Shown one piece after another: positions 28,901-40,900 of a stretch of 64,000 nucleotides of DNA. The stretch lies in NCBI GenBank assembly GCA_007570785.1, contig ML664183.1, forward strand, positions 15,126,204 to 15,190,203, in the 5' to 3' direction. The notes beneath the pieces are model-generated. The model saw only the letters and a list, made by a program, of their open reading frames with translations, ran no database searches and was not told where the DNA came from. Numbering within the stretch: position 1 is the first letter of the stretch; each line of letters opens with the position of its first letter. The position numbers and the translations under genes were made by a program. Source of the DNA: Antilocapra americana (Eukaryota > Chordata > Mammalia > Artiodactyla > Antilocapridae).

Positions 28901-31900
28901 CAAAGGGAGATATTACATATTTTATTGGGTTTCTAGAACTATCCAAATGTAAGCAACAACTCTGTCTTTGAAAGCACACACATAATTAATCATATAATAT
29001 GGACAATAAACAATAAAACAATTAAAATTTGACATTATAGCCAGTATAAGATATGTAAATTATAGCAGTCAAGAAAAGAGCCTGATAGCCTTTTTATACT
29101 TTCTGATTAAAGTTTCTCAATAATAAACTAATTAATAAACTCTCTCAAAGCTATAGATCTTTCACTTTCTCAATTTTATATTTGAAAATATTTTATAGAT
29201 ATCTTGACTTTGAAATTCTAAGAACTTCTACTGAGGAAATAATTTTATATTTTGGCTATAAAATAGTCACTGTGTTTTTCCCAACAATGAGTGGTTGTAT
29301 TTAAACAAAAAAAAGTAAAATGCAACTCAACAGTCAAACTTAAAGAAATGGGTTCAACTATGGTACCATCATACAGTAAAACTACTGTAACAAATTATGA
29401 TGACATATTTACAATTCATAATTTCCACAACTTTCTATTAACACAAGCAGTAGATTTAGAGACGTTTATATTTATTTCCCTTTTTCTTTTTCTAGACTCT
29501 ATCATGATTATATAATACTTTAATAATTGTAAATAACCAGACTTTTCCCACTGTTTAAAACAATAAATATTTAATAGTAAATAATAGTAACTATTGAAGA
29601 GGGGCTTCTCTAATGGTAAAGAATCCAACTGCAATGTAGGAGACTCAGGTTCAATCCCCTGGTGGGAAAGATCCTCTGCAGAAGGGAATGGCAAGCCACT
29701 CCAGAATTTTCGCCTCGGAAATCCCATGGACAGAGGAGCCTGGCAGGCACAGTCCATGGGGTCACAAAGAGTCAGACATCACTTACTAACACGTTCGCTT
29801 TTCACACTGAAGAAGAAATGTGGGAGACTCAAGAGAAATTTGTATGAATGTGGTAATATCTCGGGAAATTGATTTCTTTCAGTAATACTCAACTAGTTTT
29901 CTATCACTGTTAGTATATGATAAAGTATTGAGTGAAAACAATTCTGGTTGGTTATTCAAGTTAAATGAATTTTAAGCATAATTATGTTACTATCAATATA
30001 TTTCATAATGATCTTTAATATATGTCATAATGATCTTTAATATGATCTTTAATATGACCCTCTAATTAATAAAATGCTAACAATGTAAAGCATGAGAAGC
30101 CTAATCATTTTCATTTTGAGAAGTATTACAAAAAACTTGGATGAAATTTTAATTTTGAAGTACTTAGTCAATATTATAAGATATGCATTTACACTATATA
30201 ATCCTACATAAACTACATTATTTTTCCTTAATAAATTTATAAACTACTAACATAATAAGTTTAATGAACATTACATTGATATATAAACTTCAGTTTTGAT
30301 ATAAAAAAAATTAAAGTACAACTATTAACTACTTAGCCTAGTTTTTCACTGAGGGAAGTACCACATTACAGAGATCCAAGGTAAACCAGGTTCAATCACA
30401 CAGTGATCAGATAATCTAGGCCTAATGGCATCTGAAGCTTTCATCTTCATTTCTAAGCAACACAGGCACAACAGTGGCTTTCAGGAACACTGGAATAAAC
30501 TTTTAAGATGAGGGTATTTAACTCAATACATCAGTGATCTACTTAAACTTCTACAGTCCAAAAGAGTACTATGTCAGATGTGTCAGTACCACTAAATTCA
30601 GTTAATGAGGGGAACCAGTAATGTGGACATGATCTATATTTCAGAACTGTATGCATGTGTGCTCAGTCACTCAGTCGCGTCTGCCTCTTTACAACCCCAT
30701 GGACTGTAGTTCACTAGGTTCCTCTGTCCATGGGATTCTCCAGGCTAGAATATTAGAGCAAGTTGCCATTTCTTTCCCCAGGAGATCTTTCTGACCCAGG
30801 GATCAAACCTGCATCTCCTGCCCTGGCAGGAGAATTCTTTACCACTGAGCCACCTAGGAAGTCATATTTCAGGATTAATGAAACTTAAATATATGTATGA
30901 ATTTTATTTGGACAGAGATTATAAGAAACACCATTAAATCTTGTTTCTATAAATGTAAGACAATCAAGCGATTTTCATTTTGAATAAATAGAATAATTGG
31001 TACTAGGCACACATTTTGCACTCTTGTACTTAAAGACTGCAAGGTCAAATTTTGGAGGAGTATGCTAAAATCACAGGGTGAAAGGATACTGGGGAACAAT
31101 GAAAAGAGATCTGAAGATCTGAAACACAACACCGAGTTAACCAAAACTTGGCTTCACCAAAAATGGAAAAATCAGACATTGTCTGTCTCCTAATGTGATT
31201 CAATGGGAAATTCATAACTTCACATATATAAAAGGCTTGCCTAAAGTGGTAAAATGTTAACAACTGGCAAATCCAGATGAAGCGCAAACGAGTATTCATT
31301 ATATTTTTCTATGGGTGTGAAAATTTTCAAAACATGTAAATGAAAGATTAACTTACTGTACTTTTGGAAAAAATGGAAGAAAGAGCCTTAAGAATTATTA
31401 ACCATAACTTCAGAATAATAAATAAGCCAATTTTAGAAGTATAAGTAAATACATACTCTCTTTCCCTCATGGCTACTGAAAGCCTTATCATCCTCTAATG
31501 TATTATCTAGATCTTCCTCAGTAAATTCAGTTTCCACATTCTTCTTTTCTTCAGCTTCTTCTAGCTCCTCAACCAAATCTTCATCTTCCACCACATCTTC
31601 TAGACTACTTTCCCATGAAATCGTGGATCTCTTTTCATTTAGTATTTTATTATCTGAATTATTAGTATCTAATGATTCATCTTGAGAAGATTTGACAGAT
31701 CCAAATGATTTCTCTTGAGAGCAATTTAAAATATCTGGAACACAAACCTGGTAAAATATGTAATGTAACTTTTAAAAGAAAGGCAAAAACTGTTGACAAA
31801 AAACAATTATAAATTTAAGTCAAATGACAACTTGAGAATTAAAAAGAAAAATCTATACAAATATACAAGAAGGAATCAGCACACTCAAATACGTATTTGA

Positions 31901-34900
31901 TAAGAAAAAAGCTAATTACACATGCATACTACAGATAAATCTACTTTCCTGGGTTAAGTTCTTAGTGCTATTCCCAGGAGGGGGTTTCCTAATAAGCCAG
32001 ATGGACAGCAGAGCATACAATTTGCTGCATACTTGCAATTTGTAATGGGTAAGTTATTTATTACTGAGGTCATTTTACTCTTAAGCAGGGGTAACTTTCA
32101 ATGTTTTTCCTAAGCCTACTACTCAAATATTACATTTTTAATTTTCAATTACTTTCCAGGTTTACAACTGTTAAGTGCAAAATGTATTATCTACTCTAAG
32201 AAAAAAAAATCATTACTACTCTAATAATATGAAGCTTAACAAATTCTGAAATTTAGCTATATTTACTTTTTGTGCAATGGCTGAGAACTTCAACACATTG
32301 AGTGTCTCATCATAGGCAAAAGAACACTGGCTGATGTTGACAATCATACATATCTTCCCTTTACCATTAAAAAAACTTTGAAAATAGTGCGTCAATTTAC
32401 TTTCCCGGAAAGGCACATGCTGTTGAAACCTATGGGAAAAAATTTCAAAAAATTAAAAGTTAAAACAAATCTTGTAAAGTCAGGATACTGATAAATTTTA
32501 CAAAGAAATAACGTAACAGCCATGGACTTATCTAGGTTAGTGATTAGTTTCATCTGTATTTGTCATCTTCTGTTTATTCATGTTGTTTTCTTTAAACACT
32601 ACTACTATTATTATTAATACTGATAGTAATAACCAACTAGGCAAAATGTAAAGGAAGTCACAATAAAGTGGGTTGTGTTCTCTAGTTTATAGCAATTATG
32701 CAATATATATATCTTAACTAGAAAATGGTAAAGGCTGGATTTATCATTTACTTAGTCTAAAATGCTAGTTAATACAGAAACCTATCACATCTAGAAAAAT
32801 ACAATGCATTAATAAGAATAATATGGTTTCAAAGTCTGTTAATAAACCAGCATTAGAAGCTTATTATCTAAGTTGTCTATTGATACATATTTGCTACAGA
32901 AATTACTGGGTTTACCTGAGTCCCTGGCATTGACTGATAATGCTTTTCATTTCTATCACATTTTTAATCCAAGATCTCTAAGAAATTTTAATTACAATCC
33001 ATTCCTAGTCATAACGGAAGAAGCAAGTTAAAAACAAAAGAACTTTCTAAAACTAGCAAAGCTGAAAGCTTAAATATTATTAATATAATCCTTGATATGC
33101 TGATAACATGTTCAGCAACTCTTACTTTGACTTTTCGCTGTTCTTCAAAACACTGATACACTTTCCCAGAGTCAATAAAGAAGTGTTGATGTTCCCAGTC
33201 TCTCTTAACCTTTCACCTTCATTCTGTGTCCTCATGCTTCGTTCTGAGCCAGCAAGATCACATAAAGACAATCTAAATTAACCAGAGGAAAAAAACTTTA
33301 AAAAATTCTTCAAAACAAAAAAATTAAAATTAATTACAATTTAAAAAACGCTCAACTTACTCACTGACTCGTATTACATGTGGTACTTCCGAATCTTCAA
33401 TCTGTAATATTCTAATGGTAAATATGCTGTGACTAAAAGAAATAAACAAAGATTAAATATTATCACTTTCTTTATTTCTGCATTCTAAATAGGAGAGCCA
33501 AGCATCTAAATCAATATCTATTTTTACCCTAATACCAGCCATCATTATAGTACTGTATTCTTCAACTAGCTGTCAGATATCTCAATTTATATATCAATTT
33601 AGTGCCCCACTGTCACCTACATAACACTCAACTACTAAAACCAAAGAGCTTATCTTTCTTTCACTTAGCCCCAAATCCTTCAAATTTACTCCTCTCAACA
33701 TTCCAACTTCTATTAATGAAGTCATTCATAATAAAGTCTCAATTTGCTTGCAAAGATATTACTTATTAAAACGGTATGCTGCTGCTGCTAAATCGCTTCA
33801 GTTGTGTCCAACTCTGTGCAACCCTATAGACGACAGCCCACCAGGCCCCCCCCGTCCCTGGGATTCTCCAGGCAAGAACACTGGAGTGGGTTGCCATTTC
33901 CTTCTCCAATGCATGAAAGTGAAAAGTGAAAGTGAAGTCGCTCAGTCGAGTTAGACTCTTCGTGATCCCATGGACTGCAGCCTACCAGGCTCCTCCATCC
34001 ATGGGATTTTCCAGGCAAGAGTACTGGAGTGGGGTGCCATTGCCTTCTCCGATTAAAATGGTATATGCACAGCTAATCACTTGAATCAAGCAAAGTATAC
34101 ATTTGGCTTAGATGCCTAAATATTGGCTTATCTGGATTATATGTTGTCCTGAAGCGATACATGGGAGACGGGGCTCTTTCCCCTTTAAAAGAAAATCTGT
34201 TTTAAGTATCTCACTGCTTAAACTTATTTCCTTTGTCTCTCATTCTCCAATCCCTTCCATTAAAAACATCCTTCCTTAGCCCTTTGAAATACTGGCCTAA
34301 CTCAGTATTTATACAGTGTCTATGTTCATGGAGTAAGTAGAAAAAACACAGAGAAATGTCCTATATTACAGATAATTAAAACATTGAACTTAGATACTCA
34401 CATACAGGAAGAATAAAAGTACTTCCCATTGAGCAAATGAGTAAACAGTATGTTAGAACAAGAAATTAGTCCTGATAATCTTTTGTGTTTAGTGCTCTTC
34501 AGTTTACCCAATGTTTTTATGCCTACAAATTAATTCAACATATCAGAAAACCCACTGTCTGATTCCCTAGTAGCTCAGTTGGTAAAGAATCTGTCTGCAA
34601 TGCAGGAGACCCAGGTTCAATCCACGGGTCAGGGAGATCCCCTGGAGAAGGAAATGGCAATCCACTCCAGTATTATTGCCTACAGAATTCCATGGACGGA
34701 GGAGGCTGCCGGGCTACAGTCCATGGGATCGCAGAGTCTGACAGGACTATGTGACTTTCACTTTCACTTTCAAATTAGCACAGAACACCTGGATGTCTCA
34801 GGTCAGGCTTATACCACAAGATGTACTCCTTACCTTCTACTAGAAGCATTGTTCAGTTTTGTGAAAGCAACACTCTGGTGCTTTGTTCCTAGCTTTAAAA

Positions 34901-37900
34901 GTCTATATGCTTCTTTGGCATCAGATACTTGAATCCACTGTAGATCTTCAAAAAATAAAGAGGGCACATATCAATTTATAAATGCACAGCATTTGCTGTA
35001 CAATGTAATCTCTTTGAAGATTTGTAATCTCTAAAGACATATAATGAAATCCTAGGTATAGCCAACTCAGCTATCTCATATTCCACTAGAAAATGAGTAC
35101 ACAAGACAAGGATATTATAATGATTTTCTAGCATAAACACAAAAAGTTTAACATTCTCCAACAGAGTTTGCCAAAGGGAAAATTAAAAATAGATTAAGAT
35201 TCCTCAGAATTAGACATTTGGGGAAAAAAAAAGACAGTACATTACAGAGTAAATCAAGAAAATTAACTAGCTATGAGATTTTAGATAGATTGCAATTCAT
35301 TAGTGAGTCATGAAATCAAAGTTGTTGAGCCATAACTAGCATTTTGTAAAAATGAAGCAGAATATACAAAACACCAAAGTGTATTGCTTGCAGTGAGGGT
35401 AAAATATAATTAATGACAATTTTCAGTTGTAAATATGCACGCGCACGCACACACACACACACACAAGCGCAGGTGGAGAATCATGATGTCATTATTAAGT
35501 ATTTCCTACTGTAGGGTAGTGATTTTTAAAAGGTTGGAAAAATACCACTGTGGTATACCAAATAACTCCAAGGTCTGAATACTGTTACAAAGCAGAAGAA
35601 TAATGTGAATATACATACACAGCTTTTCCTATTCCTTATAATTCAATCAATAGTACTCAAGAAACAAAACACTAAACCCTTTACCTTAAGGATTAATGAA
35701 CACAATGAAATATATTTTCAAAGCACAAACTACTCTTACTATCGTGATATTAGTAAGTAGTATAAAAACTTTCATTTCCAGTCTGCTTTCCTATAACAAA
35801 GCCTAGAAAGAAACTTCAGAGCAAAAATGTAAAAAAAACTCATCAGTATACCTTTTATGAAAGAATAGCCCTTTACATCTTGGGAAAGGCGCAGTGTCTT
35901 TCTCTTTTGGAACTTAGATGATACAGGAACAAACAAATCATAAATACATTCGTTGTAAATCTCAAAGAAAGATACCCACACAGAAAATTTTCTATTAATA
36001 TCCATATTCAAGTTCGAGTGTTCACAATCTTTCATGGATTCTTCAAACTCTGGGATACTCAAAGAGTTTGTTAGACTTCCTACAGAAAATTTAAAAAAGA
36101 TAATCACAAAATTAAGTAAGATAATGGGCTATTATCTTATTATCTTTCAAGACTCCCCAGCTTGAAAAACTAAGTATTCAAATCTTCTGACTAGCAGTGT
36201 TAAAAATTTTTTAGACCAAAGTAGATAAAAATATTTGTGTTAACCAACTTTTTTGTTTTGCAAATATGTTAATAAACCTAAATGAAATTAAATGTAAAGG
36301 GCAAAGAAAAAAACAGTGCCACTCTTGAATTCAACATAAAAGTTAACAATCAGTAAAAGTTAACAATCAGTAACAATCAGTTATTAAATCCAAATAAAAC
36401 CTTACAGTGACTGGCATTTCATATAGTTATGTACCATTTTTGAAGTATTATTGACTGTGTTATTAAAGAAATGAAATCATCAGAAGTGATTCAAAAATTA
36501 AAAGCCATTTAAATAATCAACATTTTAAAAGTATATGAGAAAGGAACCTTACCATAAAGAGCACCATAACTGTCATTATGCATAACAACCTGCAAAAGAT
36601 TTCTTAAGTTAAAAAATATTTTTAGTTAAGATTAAATAACCAGTAAATTCATTGCCTATCCAAGTAAGCCACCAGCCTTTCATCTACTCAATTCAACAAC
36701 TTAATAGGAAATTTGGGGAAACTACAGAAAATACTCAAAGGAATACCGTCATATATAATCCTTGCCACTCACAGGCAATTACTATTAATATCGCCATATA
36801 TTCCCTTCTATTATTTTTCCTACACTGATTGCATTGTAAGCTTTCTCTCTACAAAATTAAAAATTATTAACAAACATTTGGTGGCTGCGTAACTGACTAG
36901 TTGTGATGCAAAACGACTTAATTAAATAATACTAAGATAAACATCTTAGTGTATTTTTTTCTGTAATTTAATTGTTCCCTTAGGCTATATACCTTAATCT
37001 GAATTGGTAGATGAAAAGATACGAACTGTTTTTCAAGTTCTCACTCATAATATAGTATTGCTAAATTGCTTTGGAGAAATACATTTTACAATCAATATAT
37101 GGAAGTGAAAGTGTGTATTTCATGTCATATACCTGAAACATATACTATTGTACAGCAACCTCAATAAAAGGAGATTTAAAAAAAAGAAAGTATGATATCA
37201 TGTTTTAATATTTTAATAATTTCATAGGCAAAATATTTTAACTAGATAACCTGTTAGAGAAAGTTTTTTTTTCAATATCAATGACTTGAATTTCCTCTAT
37301 GAATTATCTATACAAATATCCAACAATCTCCACAAATCTTGTTAAAATATTATTTTACCTTCAGAGAGCACAATCATGGACTCTGAACTTTATTCTCTAC
37401 TGAGCAACAACACTACTTTGAAATCCTGATTTCTAGATTATTTAAAAACAAATCCCCATCAGTGTTTTGAATATATCCAAAAAGACTGTTAATAGTTTTT
37501 AACAATCTTAGAATAAACATATAAAAACATAACACAAAATCCAGAAGGCACAGAAGGAACAGAAAAGTATAACTTTATTAAAATATGTTTTAATAAAAAA
37601 CTATTAAAAAGAAGAAAAAAGGAAAAAACATAAACAGATGAGACACATGAATTAATGTAGTAAGAGATTTATGATATGTTAAATGAATGAGCGTTATAGA
37701 ATGTCTGTATAATAAAATCTCATTTTTGTTAAAATAAAAGACCATTATCCACATACAAAGAAAAAAGTATAAAGATATATGCGACTATTTATATATGACT
37801 ATATTTGTGTGTGTATATGAGCTTCCCGGTGGCTCAGTGGTAAAGAACCCGCCTGCCAAGGTGGAGACACAGGTTCAATCCCTGGGTCCAGAAGATTCCC

Positions 37901-40900
37901 TGGAGAAGTAAATGGCAACCCACTCCAGTATTCTTGTCTGGTAAATCCCATGGACAGAGGAGCCTGGCGGACTACAGTCCATGAGGTCACAAAGAATCGG
38001 ACATGAGTCAGTGACTAAACAACATATAGACATACATAGAAACCTCAGTACATAAGATTTTTTTTTTTGTATACCGAGAAAAAGATCAAAAAGGATATGC
38101 TCATATCTATTAATATTGGTTTTTCTCTTCAGAAATGAAACCATAGGAATTTTTTTTTATTTTTCGTATCCTCTTGTAGATTTTGTATATACATATTACT
38201 TTTACAAATAAAAAAGGAAATTTTAAAAAATCATTATATACAAAGTTGCTGTTTTCTACAACCTAAAATAATTAAAGAACATTTACATTTGTTTTGTTTA
38301 AACATATCGGCTATTTGTACTATATAAAATAAGAAGAAATGTCTTCAAAAAGCTTTTAATACTTTTATCATAAAGAAAAGACAGGAACCACAACAAGACA
38401 TTTCAAAATAGGCTGAAACAAACTGAAGAGCTAACAAAAGGTCACAATTATGTGTATTGTACCTGCTAAAGTACTCCCATACCTCTTTAATTTGCCGAAG
38501 TAGTGCACTTTTGCTAGCGACTTCTTCTTTCTCTTGGTCTGGTGATAACCGTAAGTATTCTCTGGACCTATGCGGTTTAAGGTTCATCTTTGTATACAGT
38601 CTTTCCTGAAGACTATCAAATAATACATTCAAAGTTCGAGGAAGAATGCCAGCATTTTCTTCTGTGCCTATGACAAGAATTTGTGTTTTATAGTCTCTCA
38701 AAGTACTAAGAAAGAGTAAAGAAACATTCTTGAACTACCAAGACTCTTTTTATACCACCAACAGGCAAGAGTAAAAGCTAAGACAAAAAATGAGAAAAGC
38801 TGCACATTACTCAGTGTTCTATCACTTTGGTTTTCATTGTATAACTGACATTTATCAACTATTAGTCTGATGTAAAACCTGAAATTTTACATTCAGATCA
38901 GGTTTTAAGACTGGCTAACATTCATTATCACAAAGTATAAAAGTAAAATAAAATATAAAGTGTTTCCCTGGTTTTCTATGCTTAATTCCTTATGTTACAT
39001 CAGTCCTTTTTCCAAGTTGTTATCATCATTTACTTCTCTATCATATGGGTAAAGTAGTTTCACAAATGAAGTCAATCTGATTTAAAAGCCATGGGCGATA
39101 CACATTCAATATGCTACTACTATTAAAAACAGAGCAAATTTGCAAAGTAATGGAAACATAACTATAAGTAGTATGAAAACGAGCAAATATTAGTGCTTCC
39201 TTTTTTCTTTCTAGCAAAAATAAAACCATTTACCTTGAAACGTGTAAGTTTTCCCGGAATTGGTTAACCCGTAAGTAAAAATCAGCCGACTCTGTCCTTT
39301 CAAAAGGTCTTTAACTGGCTGCAGAATGCAACCCTGAAAGAAATCCTTCTGTGTAGTTTCTGGGCCAAAAACCTAAACAAGCATTTTTTAAAACAAGTCT
39401 TTTTAGAAAATTAAAGTTAATAGCCACGAGTTCTACCCTTTAATATTTTTAATACTGAAAAGATTTGTCTTACAAGACTCATTCTTAAAATAGTTGACAT
39501 ACCCCCAATCCCCACAGATAAAATTGCTAGTTTAACTGCCAAAAGTTTTCAAGATAGAAATCTGACCCAGCCAATAACCTTTCATCTAAATTTTTAAAAG
39601 AACATTCCCACCCACCACAAAGGGATTGTAAGATTTTTACAATGATTTATTCCCTTCCAATTATATATTTACACACCTAGAATTTGAGCCCTACCATTGA
39701 GAAAAAAATACCAGAAGTTAAGATCTAAGTTTCATAAGCACAAGGTGTACAGAGTTCATTACATACAATTAGGTAGCAGTTTAGCTTAAGTCAAGTCTCT
39801 TTATCTTAAAAGAAAAACTTCAGTTTCATATGGGTACCTACTTTGGAAAAACTGAATTTCTGTGCCATCTGCCCAGAGCTTTTCTCACTTAAACGACTAA
39901 GGGTACACTGAGGATCCTTCAGCACAACAGTCTGTGAATCCAGAATATACACACAGCCCTAGAACACAAATAATTAAAAAAACCCACAATGAGTAAATTA
40001 AAACGATGATATTGTGCCCACTTAATGGAAGTAAATTATAAAATTAAATTCAGCACAAACCTCAGACTCATGTTCTTTTTCTGGCTGTGTGAATGGTCTT
40101 ACTCGAAGACAAACTTGGAGATAACCTTTAGATTCCAAACTGTTTGCCTTAAAAAGGAGAAAATATTTTAAAGATATAAAATGTAGATTTATTTACTTTG
40201 GTGTATTACATTCTCCTTACTGCTTCCTTTGAGAAAGGAATTAGCTTAGTTCATTTTTAAAAAAATAATTGTAAAGAAATGCTTTATATTAAAAAGTAAA
40301 AGTAATTACATGAAAAACACAATTCACCAAATAAGACACAAGAAAATTTGAACAACTCTATACCTATTAAAGAAATTCAACTTATATTCAAATAAGATAA
40401 TCCTATATAAAAACTCCAAACCCTCCAAAAAGCAATACCATTTGCAATAACCTGGTAGTTCATTGGTTCAGTTCCAATAATAAAAAGCAGAGACAGCATA
40501 ATAAAAAGCAGAGACATTACTTTGTCAACAAAGGTCTGTCTAGCCAAGGCTATGGTTTTCCCAGTGGTCATGTATGAATGTGATAGTTGGACTGTAAAGA
40601 AAGCTGGGCACAGAAGAATTGATGCTTTTGAACTGTGGTGTTGGAGAAGACTCTTCAGAGACCCTTGGACTGCAAAGAGATCAAACCAGTCCATTCTAAA
40701 TAAGTGAGTATTCATTGCAAGGACTGATTGCTGAAGCTGAAGCTCCAATACTTTGGCCAGTTGATGCAAAGACCTGACTCAAAGGAAAAGACCCTGATGC
40801 TGGGAAAGACTGAAGGCAGGAGGACAAGGGGACGACAGTTGGATGCCATCACCAACTCGATGGACATCAGTTTGAGTAAGTTCCGGGAGTTGGTGATGGA

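Larger units (their letters stand above)
28419..31456. other. KIF20B intron 13
   Basis: The intron holds Bov-A SINEs at 29,601-29,790 and 30,652-30,862 and a possible MIR scrap near 28,690-28,800. The rest is AT-rich with no recognised feature. Confidence 0.5.
34946..36552. other. KIF20B introns 8 and 7
   Basis: Only a short alternating CG/CA tract (35,438-35,467) stands out. No transposable element is recognised in 34,946-35,851 or 36,080-36,552. Confidence 0.5.

Noticed and set aside
35772..36107. Continuous 111-codon frame taken as one exon
   Set aside because: Only 35,852-36,079 matches KIF20B; the ends run into introns past good splice sites.
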